This document shows, in pieces, positions 57,375 through 64,000 of a DNA stretch of 64,000 nt. The translations under genes were made by a program, and so were the position numbers. Under the pieces are notes generated by a model. The model was not told where the DNA came from. It saw nothing but the letters and a program-made list of their open reading frames with translations, and made no database searches. Source of the stretch: JAFCUW01 sp049897565 (GTDB lineage: Bacteria > Pseudomonadota > Gammaproteobacteria > Burkholderiales > Burkholderiaceae_D); assembly GCF_049897565.1 (NCBI RefSeq), contig NZ_JAFCWM010000003.1, forward strand, positions 186,001-250,000. The letters are read 5' to 3'. Positions within the stretch are counted from its first letter, which is position 1. Each line of letters starts with the position of its first letter.

Positions 57375-58135
57375 ACGCGGCCGCCATCGCCGCGCTGTGC
57401 CGCGCCGCCGTCGACATCGAAGTAGTGGCCGAAACCGGCTCCACCAATGCCGACCTGATGGCGCGCGCCGCGCAGCTGGCGCGCCCCACCCTGCTGATCG
57501 CCGAACACCAGAATGCCGGCCGCGGGCGGGCCGGCCGCAGCTGGCTGTCGGCGCCGGGCGACTCGCTGACGTTTTCGCTGGCGTGGAAGTTCGACGGCTC
57601 GCCGCAACAGCTGCTTGGCCTGCCGTTGGCGGTCGGCGTCGCGCTGGCCGAGGCGCTGGCCGCGCTGGCCGTGCCGGTGCAGCTGAAGTGGCCGAACGAC
57701 GTGCTCAAGGACGGCAGCAAGCTTGCCGGCATCCTGATCGAAACCCAAGGCGCGCCAGGCGGCACCTGGGCGGTGATCGGCATCGGTTTGAACCTGTCGA
57801 TGCCGGACCGGCTGGAACAGCGCATCGGCCGCAGCATCGCCACCGCGCCCTGGCTGGCGCGGATGGAGCGCAATGCGCTGATGGCCGCGCTGACCGACGC
57901 GCTGGTGGCCGGCATGGATCAATTCGCGCGCGACGGTTTTGGCGCCTTTCGCGCGCGCTGGGACGCCCTGCACGCTTGGCGCGGCCAGCCGGTCGTGATC
58001 GTCGACCAGGGCGCCGTGCAGCAGCAGGGCGTGGCGGTGGGCGTCGACGACAGCGGCCGCCTGCTGCTCGACACCGACGACGGCCGTGTGGCGGTGCTGG
58101 CCGGCGACGTCTCGCTGCGGCTGGGAGGATCCTGA
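57371..58135 (+). CDS. birA: Biotin--[acetyl-CoA-carboxylase] ligase, monofunctional
   Basis: 254 residues. It attaches biotin to AccB. Catalytic motif QNAGRGRAGRSW, then KWPNDVLKDGSKLAGILIE, and a C-terminal SH3-like cap (GVDDSGRLLLDTDDGRVAVL). The N-terminal DNA-binding HTH of the E. coli repressor type is absent; the protein starts directly with the ligase fold, so it should not repress bio genes. It is fused by overlap to its neighbours (ATGA upstream, TGATG downstream). Confidence 0.95.
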   Translation: MNAAAIAALCRAAVDIEVVAETGSTNADLMARAAQLARPTLLIAEHQNAGRGRAGRSWLSAPGDSLTFSLAWKFDGSPQQLLGLPLAVGVALAEALAALAVPVQLKWPNDVLKDGSKLAGILIETQGAPGGTWAVIGIGLNLSMPDRLEQRIGRSIATAPWLARMERNALMAALTDALVAGMDQFARDGFGAFRARWDALHAWRGQPVVIVDQGAVQQQGVAVGVDDSGRLLLDTDDGRVAVLAGDVSLRLGGS

Positions 58136-58872
58136 TGCTGCTGCTGATCGACGCCGGCAACACCCGCGTCAAGTGGGCGCTGGCGATCGACGATGCTGCG
58201 CCCGGCCACTGGCTCGAGACCGGCGCCGTCGTCCACGCCGACCTGGGCCAGCTGCCGGCCAGCTGGCAGCACCACGCCATCACGCGCGCGGTCGTGTCGA
58301 ACGTCGCCGGCGCCGCGGTGCGCGCCCAGCTGCAGCAGATGCTGCCGGCCACGCCGATCGAGTGGTTCGCTTCGGTTGACCAGCTGGCCGGCGTGCGCAA
58401 CGGCTACCGCAAGCCGTCGCAGCTGGGCTGCGACCGCTTTGCCGCGGCGATCGGCGCGCGTGCGCTGGAGCCTGGCAAGGCGCTGGTGGTGGCCACCTGC
58501 GGCACCGCCACCACCATCGACGCGCTGTCTGCCGACGGCGTGTTCCTCGGCGGGATGATCCTGCCGGGGCTGGGCCTGATGGCCGCTTCGCTGGCGTGCA
58601 ATACGGCGCAGCTGCCGCATATCGCCCCCGGCGGCAGCGATGCCGCCGGCTTTGCCGACAACACCGACGACGCCATCCTGTCGGGCTGCCTGTCGGCACA
58701 GGCCGGCGCGATCGAACGCGCCATCGGCCTGCTCGGCGCCAGCCTGTGCATGCTCTCCGGCGGCGCCGCGCCGTACATCGCGCCATTGCTGTCGGCGCAT
58801 TCGTACACTGCGCGCATGGTCGACAACATTGTCCTGGTTGGCCTGCACGCCGCCGCAACTTCGAGGAACTAG
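58135..58872 (+). CDS. coaX: Type III pantothenate kinase
   Basis: 245 residues. First step of CoA synthesis, the acetate/sugar kinase-like CoaX. Motifs: LLIDAGNTRVKWAL (phosphate-1), GCDRFAAAIGAR, VVATCGTATTIDAL (phosphate-2/catalytic) and GGMILPGLGLM. The ATG shares one base with the birA stop (TGATG). Confidence 0.96.
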   Translation: MLLLIDAGNTRVKWALAIDDAAPGHWLETGAVVHADLGQLPASWQHHAITRAVVSNVAGAAVRAQLQQMLPATPIEWFASVDQLAGVRNGYRKPSQLGCDRFAAAIGARALEPGKALVVATCGTATTIDALSADGVFLGGMILPGLGLMAASLACNTAQLPHIAPGGSDAAGFADNTDDAILSGCLSAQAGAIERAIGLLGASLCMLSGGAAPYIAPLLSAHSYTARMVDNIVLVGLHAAATSRN

Positions 58873-58875
58873 CCC

Positions 58876-59547
58876 GTGCTGAAATTTATCTTCTGGTGCC
58901 TGTTGTGCCTGAACGGCGTGCTGCTCGCCTACGGCCAGGGCATGCTCGGCAACTTCAAGGGCAACGAGCGCGAACCGGCGCGCATCAAGAACCAGCTCAA
59001 TATCGACAAGCTGGCGCCGCTGCCGGGCGCTCCCGCCGCGCTCGCAGCCGCGGCCGTGCCGGTGCTGGCCGCGCCGAGGGCGGAGGCGCTGGCCTGCTTC
59101 GAGCTCGGCAATTTCGCCGAGCCGCAGGCGCGCCGTTTCGAAGCCAGGCTCGCGCCGCTCGACCTCGGCGAGCGCGTGTCGCGCCAGGCGCTCGCCGAGG
59201 TCGACGTGACGAGCTACATGGTGATCATCCCGCCGCAGGGCAGCAGGGAGGCGGCCGACAAGAAGGCCGGCGAACTGAAGGCGCTCGGCGTGACCAATTT
59301 CTTCATCGTGTCCGACAATGCGCCGCTGAAGTGGGCGATATCGCTGGGCGTATTCAAGTCCGAGACGGCGGCGCAATCGCTGCTGGCGACGCTGACCAGG
59401 CAAGGCGTCAACAGTGCCCGCATCAATCCGCGCGGCGCGGCGCCCCGTCTGACATACCAGTTCCGCGGCATCGATGCGGCGGCCCGTGCGAAGATCGACG
59501 ACATCGCCGAAGCCTTCCCGGCGCTCGAAACGCGCGGCTGCAAATAA
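58876..59547 (+). CDS. SPOR domain protein following coaX
   Basis: 223 residues from GTG 58876. An N-terminal hydrophobic segment (LKFIFWCLLCLNGVLLAYG), an Ala/Pro linker, then CFELGNFAEPQARRFEA and a C-terminal SPOR-like domain (SYMVIIPPQGSREAADKKAG, SLGVFKSETAAQSLLATL). Likely anchored in the inner membrane with a periplasmic peptidoglycan-binding end. It is 3 bases after coaX, thus cotranscribed with birA-coaX. Confidence 0.85.
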   Translation: MLKFIFWCLLCLNGVLLAYGQGMLGNFKGNEREPARIKNQLNIDKLAPLPGAPAALAAAAVPVLAAPRAEALACFELGNFAEPQARRFEARLAPLDLGERVSRQALAEVDVTSYMVIIPPQGSREAADKKAGELKALGVTNFFIVSDNAPLKWAISLGVFKSETAAQSLLATLTRQGVNSARINPRGAAPRLTYQFRGIDAAARAKIDDIAEAFPALETRGCK

Positions 59548-59559
59548 CCGACAAATGCC

Positions 59560-59596
59560 GGGGTCAGGTCTGACATTGAATGTCAGACCTGACCCC
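59560..59596. repeat. Perfect 16-bp inverted repeat, GGGGTCAG family
   Basis: GGGGTCAGGTCTGACA (59560-59575) and TGTCAGACCTGACCCC (59581-59596) with loop TTGAA, followed by another half-site TCTGACCCCGG. It lies between convergent SPOR and rlpA genes and may double as a terminator. Confidence 0.75.
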
Positions 59597-59629
59597 AGCA
59601 ATTCTGACCCCGGCAATTCAGCGGCGATT

Positions 59630-60610
59630 TCAGTCGGCCGTGCGCCTGACGACAATTGGCTTGATCGCCAGCGCGGCCGGCAGTTCGCGCGCGGCCTCCA
59701 GCGCTTCCGCGCGGCTGTCGAATGGCCCGCCGAACAGGCGGTGCAAGGCGCCCGACTGCACCACCTCGACAATCGGCACCGCCCCCGACGCCAGCACTTT
59801 GCTGCGCACCTCGGCCGCCCGCTCGGCCAGGCTGAACGCGCCGAGCTGCAGGTAGTAGCCGTCGGTCGGCGCGCGCACTGGCGCGGCGGCGCCTTCATCG
59901 GCCAGCCGTGCATCGCTCTGCAGCACAAAACTCTGCTCGGCCACTAGCGCGGCGACCTGCGGCGCCGGCGCCGGCGCCACCGCGCCGCCCGGCAGCAACC
60001 GTTCAAGCTGCACTTCGTGACTTCCCTTGCCGAGCAGGCCCAGTTTCAGCGCCGCGGTGTACGACACGTCGACGATGCGACTCGAATGAAACGGGCCGCG
60101 GTCGTTGATGCGCACCACCACCTGGGCGCCGGACGACGCGCTGGTAATGCGCGCATACGAAGGAATCGGCAGCGTCGGATGGGCCGCCGTCATCTTGTAC
60201 ATGTCATAGACTTCGCCCGACGAGGTGCGCTGGCCATGGAATTTTTTACCGTACCACGACGCCACGCCGCGCTGCGCGAATTGCGCGTCGCCGTTCATCG
60301 GTACATAGGTCTTGCCGAACACCGCGTACGGCCGGTTGGCATATCTGGACAGCGGTTCGGCCTTGACCACCGCATCGGGCACCTGGCGCAAGCCGGCCGG
60401 CGGATTGTCGCCCGGACCGTCGTCCATGTAGTAGCCGCCGCGCCCGGAACCGGCGGCCGGCATCGCCGGCAGGTCGCTCACTTTCGGATGGATGACGCCC
60501 GCGGTGGCAGGCTGCGGCGGTGCCGTCTTCTGCACCGCGCTGCCGCAGCCGGCGAGCAGCGCGGCGCCGGCCAGCGCCATGGCCGCCGCACGCTTGTTCG
60601 AGTCGGCCAT
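59630..60610 (-). CDS. rlpA: Septal ring lytic transglycosylase RlpA family lipoprotein
   Basis: 326 residues. Lipobox LLAGC near residue 22, so outer-membrane lipoprotein. The double-psi beta-barrel domain has GVASWYGKKFHGQRTSSGEV and VVVRINDRGPFHSSRIVDVS (catalytic Asp context intact). A C-terminal SPOR domain (GYYLQLGAFSLAERAAEV, HRLFGGPF) follows. The start is ATG 60610; the longer frame to 61723 is rodA antisense-register read-through. Confidence 0.93.
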   Translation of the reverse strand: MADSNKRAAAMALAGAALLAGCGSAVQKTAPPQPATAGVIHPKVSDLPAMPAAGSGRGGYYMDDGPGDNPPAGLRQVPDAVVKAEPLSRYANRPYAVFGKTYVPMNGDAQFAQRGVASWYGKKFHGQRTSSGEVYDMYKMTAAHPTLPIPSYARITSASSGAQVVVRINDRGPFHSSRIVDVSYTAALKLGLLGKGSHEVQLERLLPGGAVAPAPAPQVAALVAEQSFVLQSDARLADEGAAAPVRAPTDGYYLQLGAFSLAERAAEVRSKVLASGAVPIVEVVQSGALHRLFGGPFDSRAEALEAARELPAALAIKPIVVRRTAD

Positions 60611-60636
60611 CGGCGCCTCCGTGGTGAACAGGGTGA

Positions 60637-61749
60637 TCAGGTTTGCACCAGCTTGCGGTGCAGCGAAATACTCATCAGTATACCCGCGCCCAAACCGAGC
60701 GTGACGAAGGCGGTGCCGCCATAGCTCATGAACGGCAGCGGCACGCCGACCACCGGCAAAATGCCGCTGACCATGCCCATGTTGACGAACGCGTAGGTGA
60801 AGAAGGCCATCGTGATGGCGCCGGCCAGCAGGCGCGCGAACAGCGTCGGCGCGTTGGCGGCGATCATCAGGCCACGCCCGATCAGCAGCAGGTAAATCAG
60901 GATCAGGCCGAGAATGCCGATCAGGCCGAACTCCTCCGAGTAAATCGAGAAGATGAAGTCGGTCGTGTGCTCGGGCACAAACTCGAGGTGCGACTGGGTC
61001 CCCTTCAGCAGCCCCTTGCCGGCGATGCCGCCCGAGCCGATCGCGATGACCGACTGGATGATGTGAAAGCCCTTGCCCAGCGGATCCTTGGTGGGATCGA
61101 TCAGCGTCAGCACGCGGTCGCGCTGGTAGTCGTGCATCAGCGACCAGGCCACCGGCAGCGCCGCCGCGCCGGCGATGAACAGGCCAAACAGCGCCTTCCA
61201 CGACAGCCCGGCCAGGAAGATCACGTACAGGCCGGCCGACAAAACCAGCAGCGACGTGCCCAGGTCCGGCTGCAGCTGGATCAGGCCAACCGGCACCGCC
61301 AGCAGCATAGCGGCGACGATGAACGAATGCCAGCGCACCATGCCCGCTTTCTGATGGAAGTACCAGGCCAGCATCAGCGGCATGGCGATCTTCATGATTT
61401 CGGACGGCTGGATGTCGAAGCCGATATACAGCCAGCGGCGCGCGCCCTTCTTGACGATCCCGAACAGGAACACCGCCACCAGCAAGGTCACGCCGACCGT
61501 GTAGATCGGCACCGCCAGGCGCATCAGGGTCTGCGGCGGCACCAGCGCGGCAGCCCACATGACGACGAAGGCGACCATCGTATTGCGGATCTGCCCCTCC
61601 AGCCGGCCCGGGTATTCGATGCCGGCCGAGTACATCGTGATCATGCTGGTAGCCAGCAGCAGGAACAGGATCATCGCCAGCGGCGCGTCGAATACCAGCA
61701 GGTGCGGCTTCATGCGCCGCCACAGGGAACGTCTCTCGTTGATGCGCAT
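60637..61749 (-). CDS. rodA: Rod shape-determining protein RodA
   Basis: 370 residues, SEDS family glycosyltransferase of the elongasome. About ten membrane helices; signature segments QPSEIMKIAMPLMLAWYF, LIQLQPDLGTSLLVLSAGL (catalytic Asp region) and LPFMSYGGTAFVTLGLGAGI. Polymerises glycan together with PBP2, whose gene is 3 bases upstream. Confidence 0.97.
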   Translation of the reverse strand: MRINERRSLWRRMKPHLLVFDAPLAMILFLLLATSMITMYSAGIEYPGRLEGQIRNTMVAFVVMWAAALVPPQTLMRLAVPIYTVGVTLLVAVFLFGIVKKGARRWLYIGFDIQPSEIMKIAMPLMLAWYFHQKAGMVRWHSFIVAAMLLAVPVGLIQLQPDLGTSLLVLSAGLYVIFLAGLSWKALFGLFIAGAAALPVAWSLMHDYQRDRVLTLIDPTKDPLGKGFHIIQSVIAIGSGGIAGKGLLKGTQSHLEFVPEHTTDFIFSIYSEEFGLIGILGLILIYLLLIGRGLMIAANAPTLFARLLAGAITMAFFTYAFVNMGMVSGILPVVGVPLPFMSYGGTAFVTLGLGAGILMSISLHRKLVQT

Positions 61750-61752
61750 GGG

Positions 61753-63714
61753 TCAGTCCTTCGCCGGCGGCTCGGCGCCCGGCTGGAATGGCGCCGGTAC
61801 GACCGGCACCTCTTCGACTTCGACTTCGACCGGCACCGCCTTGGCGCCATCCTTCGGCGTCGGCCGCTTGCCGGTCAGGTAGTAGTCGAGCGCCTTGCGC
61901 GCGATGGGCGCGGCGTACGCGGCGCCGAAGCCGGCGTTTTCGACGATCAGCGCCAGCGCGATCTTCGGCTTGTCGGCCGGCGCAAAGGCGACATACAGCG
62001 AGTTGTCGCGCAGGCGCTCGCCCATCGTCTTGGCGTTGTATTTTTCGCCGCGCTTGAGGCCCACCGTTTGCGACGTGCCAGTCTTGCCGCCGGCGCTGTA
62101 GGCAGCATTTGCGAACGCCAGCCGGCCGGTGCCTTCCTGCGTCACGCCGACCATTGCGCGCTTGATGAAGTCGATGTTTTCCTGCTTGAGCGGAATGCGG
62201 AAGCTCTCCTTGGCGACCGTCTTGGTGCGCGCGCGGGTGCGCCCGTCTTCGATCGACTGCACCAGGTGCGGCCGCATCACCACGCCGTTGTTGGCCAGCG
62301 TCGACACGGCGTGCGCCAGTTGCAGGATGGTGTAGCTGTTGTAGCCCTGGCCGATGCCGATGTTGACGGTGTCGCCCTTCTGCCAGGCCTGCGCCGCCTT
62401 GCTCTTCGAGAAGCGCTGGCGCTTCCAGTCCTTCGACGGCAGCACGCCGATCTTCTCGTGATCGAGGTCGATGCCGGTCAGGCGGCCGAAGCCGAACGGC
62501 TCCATGAAGTCATGGATATGGTCGATCCCCATGTCGTTGCCGAGCTGGTAATAGTAGGTATTGCACGAGATGACGATCGATTTGTACATGTCGACCGTAC
62601 CGTGCCCGCCGAGCTTGTCGTCCATCCAGCGGTAGCTGCCAAGGCTGAACGAGCCGGCGTCGTGGATCGCCTGCGACGGCGTGCGAAAACCCTTCTCCAG
62701 CGCCGCCAGCGCCATGAACGGCTTGAAGGTCGAACCGGGCGGATAGGTGCCCTGCAGCGGACGGTTCAGCATCGGCCGGTCGAGCGAGGTATTGAGTTCG
62801 TTCCAGCTCTGGCTGTCGATGCCGTCGACGAACAGGTTCGGGTCGAATCCAGGGCGCGACACGTACGCCAGGATGTCGCCCGTCTCAGGCTCGATCGCCA
62901 CCAGCGCGCCGCGGAAGTCGTCGAATGCCTCTTCCAGGATCTTCTGCAGCTCGATGTCGATCGACAGCACCAGGTTGCTGCCTGGCGTCGCTTCCGTGCG
63001 CGACAGCGTGCTGACGGCGCGCCCGCCGGCCGTCTTGATGACCTTCTCGTAACCGGTCACGCCGTGCAGCAACTTCTCGTAGCTCTTCTCGACGCCTTCC
63101 TTGCCGATATGGTCGGTGCCGCGGTAATTGGTGGCGTCCTCGCCGTCCTCCAGCGCGCGCGCCTCTTTCTGGTTGATGCGGCCGATGAAGCCGATCACGT
63201 GCGCCGCCGTCTCGCCCAGCGGGTACTGGCGGAACAGGCGCGCCTGCACGTCGACGCCGGGAAAACGGAAGCGCTGCGCGGTGAAGCGGGCCACTTCGTC
63301 GTCGGTCAGGCGGGTGCGCAGCGGCACGCTCTCGAAGTTCTTCGATTCGGCCATCAGGGTGCGAAAACGCTTGCGGTCTTTCGGCTCGATCACCACCAGC
63401 GTGGCCAGTTCGTCGATCACCGAGTCGAGCGAGTGGTGAAGCTTCGACGGCGTGATCTCCAGCGTGTAGGCCGAGAAGTTACGCGCCAGGACGACGCCGT
63501 TGCGGTCGAGGATCAGGCCGCGGTTCGGCACGATCGGCACGATCGCCAGACGGTTGTCTTCGGCCAGCGCGGCGTAGTCATCGTGCTTGATCACCTGCAG
63601 CCAGACCACGCGCGCCACCAGGATGGCGAAGCAGACGAACACCAGCGTAAACAAGGCGGTGACGCGGACCCGGAACAGGTGGATCTCGCGGTCGTTATTC
63701 TGTAATTCAGTCAT
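61753..63714 (-). CDS. mrdA: Penicillin-binding protein 2
   Basis: 653 residues. Inner-membrane anchor (VRVTALFTLVFVCFAILVAR), pedestal/dimerisation domain, and transpeptidase with SxxK in YPPGSTFKPFMAL, SxN in VISCNTYYYQL and KTG in AGGKTGTSQT. The C-terminal tail is Pro/Glu-rich. The ATG shares one base with the mreD stop. Confidence 0.97.
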   Translation of the reverse strand: MTELQNNDREIHLFRVRVTALFTLVFVCFAILVARVVWLQVIKHDDYAALAEDNRLAIVPIVPNRGLILDRNGVVLARNFSAYTLEITPSKLHHSLDSVIDELATLVVIEPKDRKRFRTLMAESKNFESVPLRTRLTDDEVARFTAQRFRFPGVDVQARLFRQYPLGETAAHVIGFIGRINQKEARALEDGEDATNYRGTDHIGKEGVEKSYEKLLHGVTGYEKVIKTAGGRAVSTLSRTEATPGSNLVLSIDIELQKILEEAFDDFRGALVAIEPETGDILAYVSRPGFDPNLFVDGIDSQSWNELNTSLDRPMLNRPLQGTYPPGSTFKPFMALAALEKGFRTPSQAIHDAGSFSLGSYRWMDDKLGGHGTVDMYKSIVISCNTYYYQLGNDMGIDHIHDFMEPFGFGRLTGIDLDHEKIGVLPSKDWKRQRFSKSKAAQAWQKGDTVNIGIGQGYNSYTILQLAHAVSTLANNGVVMRPHLVQSIEDGRTRARTKTVAKESFRIPLKQENIDFIKRAMVGVTQEGTGRLAFANAAYSAGGKTGTSQTVGLKRGEKYNAKTMGERLRDNSLYVAFAPADKPKIALALIVENAGFGAAYAAPIARKALDYYLTGKRPTPKDGAKAVPVEVEVEEVPVVPAPFQPGAEPPAKD

Positions 63715-64000
63715 CAGATCGGGCGGGTGTGGTCGCGGTCGACGGCGCGACGCTGCGGCGCCAGCAGCATCCAGGTGATCACCGGCCACAGCGCGATGGC
63801 GACGACGCTTTCGACAAAGATCAGCCAGCCCTGGAATTTGCCGGTGATGATGAAGCGCACCAGCACCTGCAGCAACTGCGTCAGCAGCAGCAGCGGGAAC
63901 ACGTGCAGCGCCTGCGTCATGGTCGGGAACCACAATATGCGCCGGTGGATCATGATGGCCAGGTAGGACAGCAAGGTGTACGCCAGCGCATTTTCGCCGA
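63714..64000 (-). CDS. mreD: Rod shape-determining protein MreD, 5' part outside window
   Basis: The last 95 or so residues are visible; the frame is open to the window end (GENALAYTLLSYLAIMIHRR upstream of the first Met here). Membrane helices and the HRRILWFPTMTQALHVFPLL and WQ/W-rich pattern (GKFQGWLIFVESVVAIALWP) are MreD-type. Its position before mrdA-rodA completes the usual mre-mrd cluster. Stop TGA overlaps the mrdA ATG. Confidence 0.92.
   Translation of the reverse strand, partial: GENALAYTLLSYLAIMIHRRILWFPTMTQALHVFPLLLLTQLLQVLVRFIITGKFQGWLIFVESVVAIALWPVITWMLLAPQRRAVDRDHTRPI

Noticed and set aside
57371..58135. Truncated birA
   Set aside because: Monofunctional BirA without the HTH is common, and the coupled SDR-birA-coaX overlaps show an intact gene.

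Overview
The window is high-GC, densely coded chromosomal DNA from a betaproteobacterium of the order Burkholderiales, most likely family Oxalobacteraceae (Massilia, Duganella or Janthinobacterium type). The evidence is gene order (dusB-fis-purH-ruvC-ruvA-ruvB; def-fmt divergent from LysM-dprA-smg-topB; rsmB-DUF4390-ntrY-ntrX; birA-coaX-SPOR; mreD-mrdA-rodA-rlpA) and Burkholderiales-restricted families such as DUF3567. No rRNA, tRNA, CRISPR array, integrase or phage gene was recognised. The placement is inference from gene content, not from a database comparison.

Layout. 1-4 kb: 3' part of valS, a DUF2147 exported protein, a YaiI-family protein and a small membrane protein. 4-10 kb: Holliday-junction genes ruvABC, then purH, fis and dusB, all on the minus strand. 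10-18.6 kb: histidine phosphatase, PEBP-like protein, dtd-tyrS, a divergent M23 envelope peptidase, anmK, erpA, a bactofilin, argC and rpsI-rplM with a clear sigma-70 promoter. 19-29.6 kb: an exported S33 hydrolase, a NatAB-type ABC exporter, an OsmC protein, coq7, an orphan Rieske protein, and an ABC ATPase paired with a 1189-residue ABC permease/M1 aminopeptidase fusion. 29.8-38.3 kb: topB, smg, a 2.6-kb insert, dprA and a LysM protein. 38.6-48 kb: def-fmt, an orphan BrnA antitoxin, metH, and signalling and amidotransferase genes. 48-53 kb: an NtrY/NtrX-like two-component system with rsmB. 53.5-59.5 kb: argS, SPOR protein, dsbA, SDR, birA, coaX and a second SPOR protein. 59.6-64 kb: the elongasome genes rlpA, rodA, mrdA and the 3' part of mreD.

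Most of the window is housekeeping. The unusual part is the insert between smg and dprA (about 33.3-36.1 kb). It carries a diverged second copy of the last 34 dprA codons, a 14-base remnant of the smg start, a 48-bp perfect direct repeat, a 16-bp tandem repeat, a frame-disrupted secreted Cys-rich protein, and two homologous small proteins, the second broken by a one-base deletion. This fits a decaying effector/immunity-like cassette at a recombination hot spot. That function is inference; no catalytic motif identifies it.

Two families of short inverted repeats are scattered between genes. One is built on GGGGTCAG..CTGACCCC (six sites). The other is built on GTCGTTCCCGC..GCGGGAACGAC (two sites). 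They look like REP/MITE-type elements, and one supplies the stop codon of the OsmC gene.
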